64,000 bases of DNA, taken from an uncultured Oscillospiraceae bacterium. GTDB taxonomy: Bacteria > Bacillota > Clostridia > Oscillospirales > Oscillospiraceae. This document shows, piece after piece, positions 27,398 to 36,362 of this stretch. The stretch spans positions 1 to 64,000 of the forward strand of contig CAJUKT010000088.1 of assembly GCA_910587255.1 (NCBI GenBank). The letters run 5' to 3'. Position numbers and translations under genes: made by a program. The notes under the pieces were generated by a model, which searched no databases, was not told where the DNA came from, and saw nothing but the letters and a program-made list of their open reading frames with translations. Position 1 is the first letter of the stretch. Every line of letters begins with the position of its first letter.

Positions 27398-28792
27398 ATG
27401 AAAAAGCATACAAAACTGTTCTCTCTTCTGCTGTGCGGCGCGCTGGCTCTTGGTCTGTCCGCCTGCGGCGCGGATCAGCCGGGGTCCGGAAGCGCCCCGC
27501 TCCAGTCCGCCGCTCCTACCGAGACGGTCAAGCCCTCCGACAGCGGCAGCCCCGAGAAAAAGGTGGGCAAGGTAGAGATCGTCACCGAACCCGAAAAGAC
27601 AACCTACTGGATAGGAGAAGAGTTTTCTCCGGAGGGTGGTGTAATCAAGGTCAGCTATAGGGACGACACCACCGAGGAAATCCCCATGACTGATCCTGCT
27701 GTGGAGATTGGCACGGTCAAAACCAGTTCCTCTGGGCGAAAGCAGGTCAAAGTGACCTTCGGAGGCAAGAGCGACTCCTTCTATGTGGTGGTGACGGAGC
27801 AGGGTGCGCAGGTGACCTTCCACCTGAACTATGACGGTGCGCCGGCGGACATCGTCACAGCCGCAGAGAAGGACGCGGCTGTGACCGCCCCTGCGGATCC
27901 CACCCGGGAAGGCCACGCCTTCGGCGGCTGGTATACCGACGCTGCCTGCACCGTGCCCTACGACTTCGAGGCGGTGGTCGCTGAACCTCTGGAACTGTAT
28001 GCCTTCTGGAATGAGAATGGGGCCGCCTACCACAGCGTGACCTACAGCCTGAACTACTATGGCCAGCTGCCTGACACTTATACCCAGCAGGTCAAAGAAG
28101 GTGAGTCCGCCCGGGAGATTGCACTGACCCCCCAGCGGGAGGAGTTCGACTTTGACGGTTGGTACACTGACGAAGCTGGCACGGCAGCCTTTTCCGTTGG
28201 CACCCCGGTAACCGGGGACATGACTGTGTACGCCAAGTGGATCAAGACCAAGTCTGGTTTCTCCACCTATATCTTTGAGGCGGAACACACCAACCTGGCG
28301 GGTAAAGAGGGCCCCGGTATGTCTGGTTCGGCGGCAGGTGCATCCATGATCGTTAATGACATGAAAAACCAGGGGGCCAGCGGTGGGAAGTTTGTTTCCT
28401 ACCTCTATAAGAATGGTCTCGCTCTGGAGTTCTATCTGGCCAGCAGCGAGGCGGTGAGCGATGCCACCCTGACTCTGTCCATTGCCGGGGAGATGGAGAA
28501 CATCAATTTGACCCCTGAAACTTATCTCGTAGAGGTTAACGGGATCGCCCTGAACTATGCTCCCGTGTCGCTGGAAAGCGGCGGTGCTTTCACCGATGGC
28601 ATTGTGATCAGCGGCGTCAACCTGACGGAAGGAGCCAACACCATCCGTTTGGTAACCAACAATAGCGTCAATCCCATGGGGGAGGGCGTAGGGACTTACC
28701 AGGGTACCGCACCCATGGTGGACTGCATTAAAATCACTACCAATGCTGTGGTAAGCTGGGACGGCGTCCAGGGCCTTCCTGTCCAGTATTGA
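27398..28792 (+). CDS. Lipoprotein with bacterial Ig-like, InlB-type repeats and a carbohydrate-binding-like domain
   Basis: A 464-residue surface lipoprotein with lipobox LSAC near residue 21. A Ser/Pro-rich linker is followed by an Ig-like domain (residues 60-140, KTTYWIGEEFSPEGG), two InlB B-type repeats (EGHAFGGWYTDAACTVPYDF and EEFDFDGWYTDEAGTAAFSV) and a C-terminal beta-sandwich starting FSTYIFEAEHTNLAG, as in CBM6/35 carbohydrate-binding modules. It probably holds the substrate near the two membrane-bound hydrolases encoded on either side. ATG 27398 has GAGGAGG upstream. Confidence 0.82.
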   Translation: MKKHTKLFSLLLCGALALGLSACGADQPGSGSAPLQSAAPTETVKPSDSGSPEKKVGKVEIVTEPEKTTYWIGEEFSPEGGVIKVSYRDDTTEEIPMTDPAVEIGTVKTSSSGRKQVKVTFGGKSDSFYVVVTEQGAQVTFHLNYDGAPADIVTAAEKDAAVTAPADPTREGHAFGGWYTDAACTVPYDFEAVVAEPLELYAFWNENGAAYHSVTYSLNYYGQLPDTYTQQVKEGESAREIALTPQREEFDFDGWYTDEAGTAAFSVGTPVTGDMTVYAKWIKTKSGFSTYIFEAEHTNLAGKEGPGMSGSAAGASMIVNDMKNQGASGGKFVSYLYKNGLALEFYLASSEAVSDATLTLSIAGEMENINLTPETYLVEVNGIALNYAPVSLESGGAFTDGIVISGVNLTEGANTIRLVTNNSVNPMGEGVGTYQGTAPMVDCIKITTNAVVSWDGVQGLPVQY

Positions 28793-28805
28793 GCGGGTGA
28801 ATGCT

Positions 28806-31754
28806 ATGAAAGGAAAGAAGAAAAACAGCGGCGTCCGCATCTGGGCGGTGGTCAGCTCCGTTCTGATTGTTTTCCTGGCTGTGGCCACCCTACTCACCCA
28901 GGTGGTAATGGTGGATCTAATTTCCTCCCTGCTGGGCCGTGATGTTGCAGTCTACAAGGATGGCACCCAGGCGCTGTACACCCAGACCTATGCCGACAAA
29001 GCAGAGGTATACGCTGCTGCCAATGCAATGAACCAGCGGGTGTGTGAAGAGGGCTTTGTTCTGCTCAAAAACGATGATCACGCCCTGCCGCTGGATAGCA
29101 ACAGCAAGATCAGCGTATTCGGTAAAAACAGTGTTAATCTTGCCTATGGCGGTTCCGGCTCCTCTGGCGGGGACAAATCCCAGGCCGTGGATCTTTACCA
29201 GAGCTTGGAAGCCGCCGGGTTTTCCGTCAATCCTACGCTGAAGGCTTTCTATGAGGATGACAAACAGTCCGGTGGTCCTCGTTCAGAGAATTCCAATGAC
29301 TTGGACACCGGCGACTCTGTGTTCTACAGCACCGGAGAAACGCCCCAGGCCATGTATACCGATGTAGTCAAAAACAGCTATATGGAGTACGGCGACGTGG
29401 CCCTGGTAGTCCTGACCCGCATCGGCGGCGAAGGCTTTGACCTGCCTCGGAGCATGACGGGCGTATCCGGAGCGCGCAATGAGGACGATCACTATCTCCA
29501 GCTGGATCAGAACGAAACAGACCTGCTGGAGGCGGTATGCGGGGCGGGCTTCGGCAAGGTGGTGGTGGTGATTAACAGCGGGGCGGCCATGGAGCTGGGC
29601 TTCCTGGAGAATCCGGATCACTACGCCTATCAGGAGAAAATTGATTCCGCCTTGTGGATAGGCTTTCCTGGGGCCACAGGAACTATGGCCTTGGGCCGCA
29701 TCCTTAACGGCGAGGTGAACCCCTCGGGCAGGACGGTGGATACTTACGCCGCCAGTTTCAAGAACAGCCCCGTGTGGGCCAACTTCGGCGACAATCTGAT
29801 CCCTGGCGGTGCGGACGGCAGCGGCGACCGCTACTTGGGCACAGGGGCTGACAATTACTACTTTGTAGATTATGAGGAGAGCATTTACGTAGGCTATCGG
29901 TACTATGAAACCCGGGGCGCGGCGGACGAAGCGTGGTATGAGCGGGAGGTGATTTACCCCTTCGGCTACGGACTGAGCTACACGGAGTTCGAGTGGTCGG
30001 TGGAGGACGCCTCCGAGATTGAGAACGTCTCTCTCTCGGACGCAGATAGCCAGTTTACCCTCCGGGTGCGGGTGAAAAACATTGGAAATGCCGCAGGGAA
30101 GGATGTGATTCAGCTCTATGGCCACGCACCTTACTACGAGGGTGGGATCGAGAAGTCTGAGGTGGTGCTGCTGGACTTTGCCAAAACAGAGGAGCTGCGC
30201 CCCGGGGAGGATACGGTGGTAGAGTTGAACTTCAACCCCTACTACCTGGCCTCCTATGACTACCGGGACGCCAACGGTAACTGGGACGCCTGCTATGAGC
30301 TGGATGCCGGGGAGTACGCTCTATATATCAGCCGAAATGCCCATGACCGAGCGCTGGAGATCTCCTTCCAGATAGAGGAGGACATTGTAATCTATGAGGA
30401 TCCCGTCACTGGCAACACGGTGGAGAACCGCTACACCGACGTAGATTTGGACAGTTCAGACTATCACCTGCAAACCCTGTTGTCCCGAGCCGACTGGGAG
30501 GGGACGATGCCCCAGCCCCCCGGGGAGGCAGATCGAACCATTGACAGTGCCTTTTTGGCTGCACTGAAGAGCATGGAACACAACAACCCAGATGCGGACG
30601 GATATTACAACGAGGAGATCCCCGCTTTCGGCAATACATCCAGTTCCCTTACTCTCCACGACCTGATTACCTATGACGGGGATGGGAGCGTGGTGCGAGA
30701 TGGGCGAGGGGATATTGTCTCCTACGATGATGAGCGTTGGAACGAGTTGATCAGCCGCCTGTCCGTTTCGGAGTTGGTAAACCTGTGTAACATGGGGGCT
30801 TTCAAGAGCAATGAACTGAAAACTATTGGAAAACCTCTCACTAATGACACCGACGGCCCTACTGGTTTCACCAACTTCATGGATCAGAGCGGCACCTACT
30901 GGGACACCTGCTATTACTGCGCTGAAGTGGTAATGGGTTCCACCTGGAACCAAGAACTTATGGAGGAGCTTGGGGCTATGGTGGGCAGCGAGGGTCTGGT
31001 AGGTGCGGATGGGAAGGGCAATAACCTGCCTTATTCTGGGTGGTACGCCCCAGGTGTCAATATCCATAGAAGCCCCTTCGGCGGTCGCAACTTTGAATAC
31101 TTCTCGGAGGACGGCGTGTTTAATGGCAAGATGGCCGCCGCCGAGATCCGCGGATGTGCCAGCCAGGGCGTGTACTGCTTTGTCAAGCATTTCGCCCTGA
31201 ACGAGCAGGAGACCCACCGCTCGTCCAACGGAAGCGGAACCTGGGTGACAGAGCAGGCCATGCGGGAAATATACCTGAAGCCTTTTGAAATCGCGGTGAA
31301 GGAGGGCGGAACTACCGCCATTATGAGCTCTTTTAACCGCATCGGTACCCGCTGGACCGGTGGCGATCACCGGCTTTGCACCCAGATCCTGCGGAACGAG
31401 TGGGGGTTCCGGGGGATGGTGATCACTGACTTCAACACCACCTCCTATATGAACCTGAAGCAGATGGCGTACGCCGGGGGCGACCTGAACCTGGGTAATG
31501 ACATGACCTTGCCTGACGTGATCCAACCCAACTGGTGCAATCAAGAGGATACAGCAGATCTGGCGGTTTTGCGGAACAGTGTGAAGAACATCCTGTATAC
31601 TGTAGCCAATTCCAACGCTATGAACGGCGAGGTGGATCATTACGCCCCCGCTTGGTGGAAGATCGCCGTGATTGCGGTGGACTGCGTGGCCCTTGCGGGG
31701 ATTGTTGTCTGGGGCATTCTGGTGTGCCGCAAAAGAAAAAAAGAAACGGATTAG
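28806..31754 (+). CDS. GH3 family glycoside hydrolase, permuted, anchored at both ends
   Basis: A 982-residue enzyme with the same reversed domain order as the first hydrolase. An uncleaved membrane helix lies near residues 10-40 and a second at the very C-terminus (IAVIAVDCVALAGIVVWGIL, then a basic tail), so the catalytic part should face outside between two anchors. The barrel domain contains NIHRSPFGGRNFEYFSEDG and the catalytic Asp near residue 875 (VITDFN). ATG 28806 is preferred over GTG 28797, which would overlap the ribosome-binding site. It follows the lipoprotein gene by 13 bases. Confidence 0.88.
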   Translation: MKGKKKNSGVRIWAVVSSVLIVFLAVATLLTQVVMVDLISSLLGRDVAVYKDGTQALYTQTYADKAEVYAAANAMNQRVCEEGFVLLKNDDHALPLDSNSKISVFGKNSVNLAYGGSGSSGGDKSQAVDLYQSLEAAGFSVNPTLKAFYEDDKQSGGPRSENSNDLDTGDSVFYSTGETPQAMYTDVVKNSYMEYGDVALVVLTRIGGEGFDLPRSMTGVSGARNEDDHYLQLDQNETDLLEAVCGAGFGKVVVVINSGAAMELGFLENPDHYAYQEKIDSALWIGFPGATGTMALGRILNGEVNPSGRTVDTYAASFKNSPVWANFGDNLIPGGADGSGDRYLGTGADNYYFVDYEESIYVGYRYYETRGAADEAWYEREVIYPFGYGLSYTEFEWSVEDASEIENVSLSDADSQFTLRVRVKNIGNAAGKDVIQLYGHAPYYEGGIEKSEVVLLDFAKTEELRPGEDTVVELNFNPYYLASYDYRDANGNWDACYELDAGEYALYISRNAHDRALEISFQIEEDIVIYEDPVTGNTVENRYTDVDLDSSDYHLQTLLSRADWEGTMPQPPGEADRTIDSAFLAALKSMEHNNPDADGYYNEEIPAFGNTSSSLTLHDLITYDGDGSVVRDGRGDIVSYDDERWNELISRLSVSELVNLCNMGAFKSNELKTIGKPLTNDTDGPTGFTNFMDQSGTYWDTCYYCAEVVMGSTWNQELMEELGAMVGSEGLVGADGKGNNLPYSGWYAPGVNIHRSPFGGRNFEYFSEDGVFNGKMAAAEIRGCASQGVYCFVKHFALNEQETHRSSNGSGTWVTEQAMREIYLKPFEIAVKEGGTTAIMSSFNRIGTRWTGGDHRLCTQILRNEWGFRGMVITDFNTTSYMNLKQMAYAGGDLNLGNDMTLPDVIQPNWCNQEDTADLAVLRNSVKNILYTVANSNAMNGEVDHYAPAWWKIAVIAVDCVALAGIVVWGILVCRKRKKETD

Positions 31755-31775
31755 TCCGTTTGACATCACAAAGAG

Positions 31776-31811
31776 AAGGGAGGTAGCTTACCAAGGAAAG
31801 TTACCTCCCTT
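31776..31811 (+). promoter_or_regulatory. Long hairpin before the cytoplasmic hydrolase gene
   Basis: AAGGGAGGTAGCTT pairs with AAGTTACCTCCCTT with a single wobble. The T-run is missing, so it is not a standard terminator. It includes a GGGAGG sequence but the real ribosome-binding site of the next gene (AAGGAGGG) lies downstream. It may act as an mRNA processing or stability element. Confidence 0.5.
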
Positions 31812-31834
31812 CCCTGCTAAGGAGGGCGTTATCC

Positions 31835-34255
31835 ATGGATGTAAAAACGATTATCAATCGGATGACACTGGAGGAGAAGTGCGCTCTGCTGTCTGGAGCA
31901 GAAACCTTTAAAACCCGGGAGATTCCCCGACTTGGCATTCCCCAGATGTGGCTGTCAGACGGTCCTAATGGCATCCGCAAGCAAGCGGGAGAGAGCGATC
32001 ACCTGGGGTTGAACCCCAGCGTGGCAGCCACTTGCTTCCCAACTGCATCGGCGGCTGCCGCTGCATGGGATCTGGCGCTGGGAGAGGAGATTGGTGTGGC
32101 CTTGGGGGAAGAGGCCGCCGCGCAGGACGTTGCGGTTCTGCTGGGACCCGGTCTCAACATCAAGCGCAGTCCGCTGTGTGGGAGAAACTTTGAGTATTTT
32201 AGCGAGGATCCCTTTCTTTCAGGAAAGCTGGCAGCTGCCTTTGTGCGGGGCATTCAGTCCAAGGGGGTTTCCGCCTGCCCGAAACATTTCGCTGTCAACT
32301 CCCAGGAGTTGCGACGGATGGCTACTGACAGTGTGGTGGACGAGCGCACCCTGCGCGAGATCTACCTAACAGGTTTTGAAATCGCCGTCAAAGAGGGAAA
32401 ACCCCGGAGCATCATGACTGCCTATAACCGTGTCAATGGCGACTATGCCAACGAGAATGGATACCTGCTGATGGATATCCTTCGAGGGGAGTGGGGCTTT
32501 GACGGCGTGGTAGTCACTGATTGGGGCGGCAGCAACGATAATGTTCAAGGTGTCCGGCTTGGTTCCACCCTGGAAATGCCTGCACCGGGCGGGGATTCCG
32601 TCCGGGAACTACTCCAGGCGGTGGAACGAGGGGAGCTGTCAGCGGCCTACATCGATCAACGGCTGGAAGAGCTGCTTCCCCTTGTTTTTGAGACCCGCAG
32701 GACGCTGGATCGGGCGCCTAAAATATTTGCCAAGGATGCGCATCACGCCCTGGCCCGCAAGGCCGCCGGCGAGTGTGCCGTACTGTTGAAAAACGAGAAC
32801 CATCTATTGCCACTCAGACCAGGCCGAAGTGTAGCTATCATTGGGGCATTTGCGGATGTCCCTCGGTATCAGGGGGCAGGTTCCAGCCTCGTCAACCCTA
32901 CCCAGCTTGACAATCTGCGGAAGGCATTGGAAAAGTCCGGCCTTGAAATTACAGGCTACGCCCCGGGCTTTGATCGCTACGGGAAATCAGATGAGGAAAA
33001 GCGGATTAATGCCGAGTTGCTGTCAAAACACTCAGATGTGGTGGTGCTGTGCTTGGGGTTGGACGAAATCCGGGAGAGCGAGGGGATGGATCGACAGCAT
33101 ATGCGTTTAGCGCAGAACCAAGTCGATCTACTCAAATCAATTGCAAGCATAAATCGTAATATCGCGGTGGTACTGTTTTGCGGCGCACCGGTGGAAACAT
33201 ATTGGATCCAGAAGTGCAAGGCCCTTCTCTGGGCTGGACTGGGCGGTCAGGCCGGTGCAGGAGCCGTGGCCGATCTTTTGACAGGTAGGCGGAACCCATC
33301 GGGTAAGTTGGCAGAGACCTGGCCATTACGCTATGAGGACACCCCAGCCAGAAAGTGGTTCGGTACCCCTGGCCGCACGGTGGAATACCGTGAAGGTCTC
33401 TTTGTTGGATACCGTTACTACCAGTCTGCAGAGGTGCCGGTAGCGTTCCCATTTGGGTTTGGACTGAGCTACACTGACTTTTCCTACCGCAATTTACAGG
33501 CGGATGCCCATAGGGTATCCCTTGTAGTGGAAAATGTCGGAGGAATGGCAGGTGCGGAAATTATTCAGCTCTACGTGGAAAAGCCGGACAGCAGGCTGAT
33601 CGGCCCAAAGCGGCAGCTCAAAGGTTTTGCCAAGGTATTCTTGGAGTCCGGCGAGGCCAAGACCGTGGTCATCCCGCTGGACGGGACAGCGTTCCGTTAT
33701 TGGAACGTGGAGACTGGCGGGTGGGAGGTAGAAGGCGGGCCATACACGCTGAACATAGGTGTCTCCTGTGAGGATATCCGTCTCACCGCCATCGTCGAAG
33801 TGGAGGGCACTGGCGCAAAGCCGCCCCAGGGGATGGAAAAGCTTCCCTCTTACGCCAATGCAAAAATACAGAATGTGACCGCAGAGGAGTTTGAGGCCTT
33901 GTTGGGCCGTTCCATCCCCAACGGACAGGTGCAAATCGACCGCAACATCACCTTTGGGGAACTGAACCACGCCAGAAGCCCGCTTGCATGGATAATCTGG
34001 GGAATACTCACTATGCTTTTGAGCGGGAGCCTGAAGCGAGGCAAGCCGGATCTGAACCTCTTTTTCATCTATAATATGCCTTTGCGGGCGTTGGCAAAGA
34101 TGACAGGTGGTATGGTGAGTATGGGCATGGTAGACGCCTTGGTAATGGAGTTCAAGGGATTTTGGATCATCGGGCTTGTGCGCATGATCTGTGCGTTTTT
34201 AAAGAATCTGGTTCTGAACGCCAGGCTTGAGAAACACCTGAGTCAAAACGAGTAA
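31835..34255 (+). CDS. GH3 family beta-glucosidase-like enzyme, cytoplasmic
   Basis: An 806-residue GH3 enzyme in the normal order: barrel domain first (KRSPLCGRNFEYFSEDP, catalytic Asp229 in VVTDWGG), then the sandwich domain (AVLLKNENHLLPL), fibronectin-like domain (FPFGFGLSYTDF) and an extra C-terminal 130 residues with hydrophobic helices (LAWIIWGILTMLLSG, MPLRALAKMTGGMVSMGMVDALV) typical of clostridial GH3 proteins. No signal peptide, so it should cleave imported oligosaccharides or glycosides inside. AAGGAGG lies upstream of the ATG. Confidence 0.92.
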   Translation: MDVKTIINRMTLEEKCALLSGAETFKTREIPRLGIPQMWLSDGPNGIRKQAGESDHLGLNPSVAATCFPTASAAAAAWDLALGEEIGVALGEEAAAQDVAVLLGPGLNIKRSPLCGRNFEYFSEDPFLSGKLAAAFVRGIQSKGVSACPKHFAVNSQELRRMATDSVVDERTLREIYLTGFEIAVKEGKPRSIMTAYNRVNGDYANENGYLLMDILRGEWGFDGVVVTDWGGSNDNVQGVRLGSTLEMPAPGGDSVRELLQAVERGELSAAYIDQRLEELLPLVFETRRTLDRAPKIFAKDAHHALARKAAGECAVLLKNENHLLPLRPGRSVAIIGAFADVPRYQGAGSSLVNPTQLDNLRKALEKSGLEITGYAPGFDRYGKSDEEKRINAELLSKHSDVVVLCLGLDEIRESEGMDRQHMRLAQNQVDLLKSIASINRNIAVVLFCGAPVETYWIQKCKALLWAGLGGQAGAGAVADLLTGRRNPSGKLAETWPLRYEDTPARKWFGTPGRTVEYREGLFVGYRYYQSAEVPVAFPFGFGLSYTDFSYRNLQADAHRVSLVVENVGGMAGAEIIQLYVEKPDSRLIGPKRQLKGFAKVFLESGEAKTVVIPLDGTAFRYWNVETGGWEVEGGPYTLNIGVSCEDIRLTAIVEVEGTGAKPPQGMEKLPSYANAKIQNVTAEEFEALLGRSIPNGQVQIDRNITFGELNHARSPLAWIIWGILTMLLSGSLKRGKPDLNLFFIYNMPLRALAKMTGGMVSMGMVDALVMEFKGFWIIGLVRMICAFLKNLVLNARLEKHLSQNE

Positions 34256-34274
34256 ACTAAAAAGAGAATGTACT

Positions 34275-34936
34275 ATGAGCGAGCCGCAGCTGAAATTGAA
34301 TATCTGGGAAAAGTTTGCAGGCGAGCATCCCAAAGCCGCCAAATGGATCCGGGAGGGTGGGCTGTTCGTCATCGTCAGCAACCTGATCACTGTGATGAAG
34401 TATTTCATCCTGCAAGGTCTGCCCTATGCCTTCGAGAACCTGAAGGACGTGAAATTCGGTTGGCCGGGTATCCCCGTCAGCCTGTTCGGGGTGAACTTCG
34501 ACTGGAATATTTTCGGCTACGCCGTGAAGTATAACAACGCGGGGCAGGCGATTGTGGGCAGCAACTTGGGCTACTTCACAGCCTACATGATTGCCATGGC
34601 CATAGGCGAGATCATCAATTTCCCCATCCAGAAGAACTTCGTATTCCGCAGCATGAGCAACCTGGGCAGGCAGATTGTGTGGTATGTCATCGCATTTATT
34701 GCCATCAACTGCATCGTAACTCCATCAACTGCGTGTGGGTGGCGGTGGCCAGGCTGGTCGTCCCCGACTTTATCTACAACAAAGGTTTTACTAAGGGGCG
34801 AATAGGTAGAGAATCCCCAGTTTCCCATGTTCGTCCAACATACTGTATGTGCTGTTGCTTTGTTTTAAATTCCAGGCGATCAGCAAATTCTATTCACTGT
34901 CTGATAACGCTCAGAGGAATACTTGTAGAAAGCTAA
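34275..34936 (+). pseudogene. GtrA-like membrane protein with a frameshift
   Basis: The frame from 34275 has four membrane segments with GtrA-type features (INFPIQKNFVFRS). It then breaks at about 34711: the first frame gives TPSTACGW and stops at 34805, while the neighbouring frame continues NSINCVWVAVARLVVPDFIYNKGF, the normal end of such a protein. Adding one A to GTAACTCC restores INCIVNSINCVW. GtrA proteins help move lipid-linked sugars across the membrane. The 1-base loss may be real or an assembly error; the restored frame runs to 34936 with an unusual tail. Confidence 0.68.
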
Positions 34937-34950
34937 TCATCTTTGCAAAA

Positions 34951-34987
34951 GGGCCGCAGATGCGAAAAGCATTTGCGGCCCTTTTTT
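34951..34987 (+). terminator. Terminator at the end of the hydrolase cargo
   Basis: GGGCCGCAGATGC pairs with GCATTTGCGGCCC (one wobble) around GAAAA and is followed by six T. It closes the GH3/GtrA transcription unit. Confidence 0.88.
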
Positions 34988-35134
34988 ATTCGACATTTTT
35001 CCCCATAATCCGACACAAAATGCTGCCAGATTGTGAGGAAAGGTGCCGAACCCAACCGCCCCACTGCCGGGGCCCTCCGGCTTCTGAAATCAAAGTTTTC
35101 ACCCAAATTTCAGAAGAAACAGGAGGTCTGCCCT

Positions 35135-35554
35135 ATGGCAGAAGCCAAGAATTATTATATTAAAGTCCCGGGTGCCCTGGTTGAAGTAACCGAGGAGTTA
35201 TATCTCACCTATTACCGTTTACGTCGCCGCTGCTCCGCTGTACAGGAGAAGGATACATACAACGGCGTGACTTCCTATGACGCCCTTGATACCGAAGATA
35301 TGCTGGGGGTGGACAATATCCCGGATTCAAAATCCCCCAGTGTCGAGGATTCCGTAATGGGCAACCTGCTTCGGGAAAAACTCCAATTCTGCTTGTCTCA
35401 GCTTACGCTCCCAGAGCAGCTTCTCATTAACGCACTTTTTTATGAACAGAAAACGGAACGGGAATATGCCAAAACCCTTGGCATTTCCCAGACTGCAGTG
35501 AATAAACGCCGCCATAAGGTGCTGGAGAAATTGCGCCGTTTGATGGAAACTTAA
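35135..35554 (+). CDS. Sigma-70-like factor of the conjugative element
   Basis: A 139-residue protein with the ICE sigma-factor pattern: MAEAKNYYIKVPGALVEVTEELYLTYYRLRRR, then a region-4 helix-turn-helix (YAKTLGISQTAVNKRRHKVLEKLRRL). Similar small factors in Tn916-type elements control excision or transfer genes. AGGAGG lies nine bases before ATG 35135. A second, truncated sigma-like gene is present at 49550-49983, from a different element. Confidence 0.78.
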   Translation: MAEAKNYYIKVPGALVEVTEELYLTYYRLRRRCSAVQEKDTYNGVTSYDALDTEDMLGVDNIPDSKSPSVEDSVMGNLLREKLQFCLSQLTLPEQLLINALFYEQKTEREYAKTLGISQTAVNKRRHKVLEKLRRLMET

Positions 35555-35567
35555 AATTTTTGGTTGT

Positions 35568-35606
35568 CAACCCCCTCACGAATCTGGATAAGTAGTGAGG
35601 GGGTTG
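35568..35606 (+). terminator. Perfect 12-bp hairpin after the sigma-like gene
   Basis: CAACCCCCTCAC pairs perfectly with GTGAGGGGGTTG around a 15-base loop. It has no T-run, so termination is likely but not certain. Confidence 0.6.
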
Positions 35607-36042
35607 TCCCTTGCCCCCGGTGAACCTTGAAAAACACCGGGCCAGCCTGGTTACATCCGGAGACTGAAATACGTTCCCTGACGAGCAAGCGACCCTGGAG
35701 GGTGCGCCAAGACCCGCCTGTGGGGGTTCCCCCCATCAAAGACGGCCAAATAAGGCGGCGAGCGGTACCCACCCGTCCAGAAACGGCGGACAAGCTGTTT
35801 TGCAACGACCTCGTCAGTACACATTGATACTCCTGCCTGCGGGCAGCTCGGAGCGATCCTCGGAGGGGTGAAATTCCCGTGACGCGCACAGCGCGGTTTC
35901 AGTCTGCCGCCCATGCCTGGGGGAGTAGTGTCGAATACAGGCAAGCGAAGGACAGGAATACAACGTCCTTCGGGTATTCTCATGTTTTTGATTTCAGATG
36001 CCACGGGGGTCACTCAACGCAGCTGGGCGGCCCCCGTTTTTC
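35607..36042 (+). ncRNA. Candidate structured non-coding RNA ending in a terminator
   Basis: About 430 bases without a good gene but with dense structure. A 7-bp stem at 35616-35641 (CCCGGTG/CACCGGG) opens the region. A CTGCC/GGCAG tetraloop hairpin lies near 35833. Near the end an 8-bp stem CGAAGGAC/GTCCTTCG (35946-35953 with 35965-35972) holds GAATAC in its loop, which can pair with GTATTC at 35974-35979. That is an H-type pseudoknot, or, using the second GAATAC at 35933-35938, an outer helix. An intrinsic terminator (ACGGGGG...CCCCCGTTTTT) closes it at about 36003-36042. Confidence 0.5.
36003..36042 (+). terminator. Terminator of the structured region
   Basis: ACGGGGG and CCCCCGT pair across a 20-base loop and are followed by T residues. 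It lies 45 bases before the 47-residue gene. Confidence 0.7.
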
Positions 36043-36086
36043 TGGAATCAAGCGCCAAACTGTACAATAGCAGAGGAGGTGTAGAA

Positions 36087-36230
36087 ATGAGGTGCCCATA
36101 TGCCAAATCAACAGACGAATTTTATGGATGGAAGTGCGGGATTACCGGGGGAGAATGTGAGCTTATCTTCCCAGATGAAAAATACTGTACCGCATTGGAT
36201 GATGACCCGAAAGAAGATGTTCCAGGGTAA
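36087..36230 (+). CDS. Small cysteine-rich protein (47 aa)
   Basis: Starts MRCPYAKSTDEFYGWKCGITGG after GAGGAGG, so translation is likely. It has four cysteines (positions 3, 17, 24, 34), which could bind a metal. It is followed directly by a terminator. Family unknown. Confidence 0.62.
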   Translation: MRCPYAKSTDEFYGWKCGITGGECELIFPDEKYCTALDDDPKEDVPG

Positions 36231-36235
36231 AAAGT

Positions 36236-36263
36236 GAGCCGGGGCGGCAACGCCCCGGCTCTT
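36236..36263 (+). terminator. Terminator after the 47-residue gene
   Basis: GAGCCGGGGCG and CGCCCCGGCTC form a perfect 11-bp stem with a GCAA tetraloop, followed by TT. Strong hairpin, weak T-run. Confidence 0.72.
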
Positions 36264-36362
36264 GAGGATGGAGGATAGAATGAAAAAGAAAGAGTATCTC
36301 TTGCAAGTTTTATGATAGAGGTACTTCATTACAAAAGTTTACGCAGAAGTGTTACAAAAGCA

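Noticed and set aside
27260..28897. A 545-residue minus-strand open frame opposite the lipoprotein gene
   Set aside because: Antisense frame in GC-rich DNA; the plus strand has a lipobox, domains and ribosome site, the minus strand has none.
35651..36013. A 120-residue minus-strand open frame across the structured region
   Set aside because: It has no ribosome-binding site I could support, includes the stem sequences of the candidate RNA and shows no protein-like pattern.
36280..36315. An 11-residue reading frame (MKKKEYLLQVL) with a good GGAGG ribosome site
   Set aside because: Too short to support as a gene; it may be a leftover start of a lost gene.
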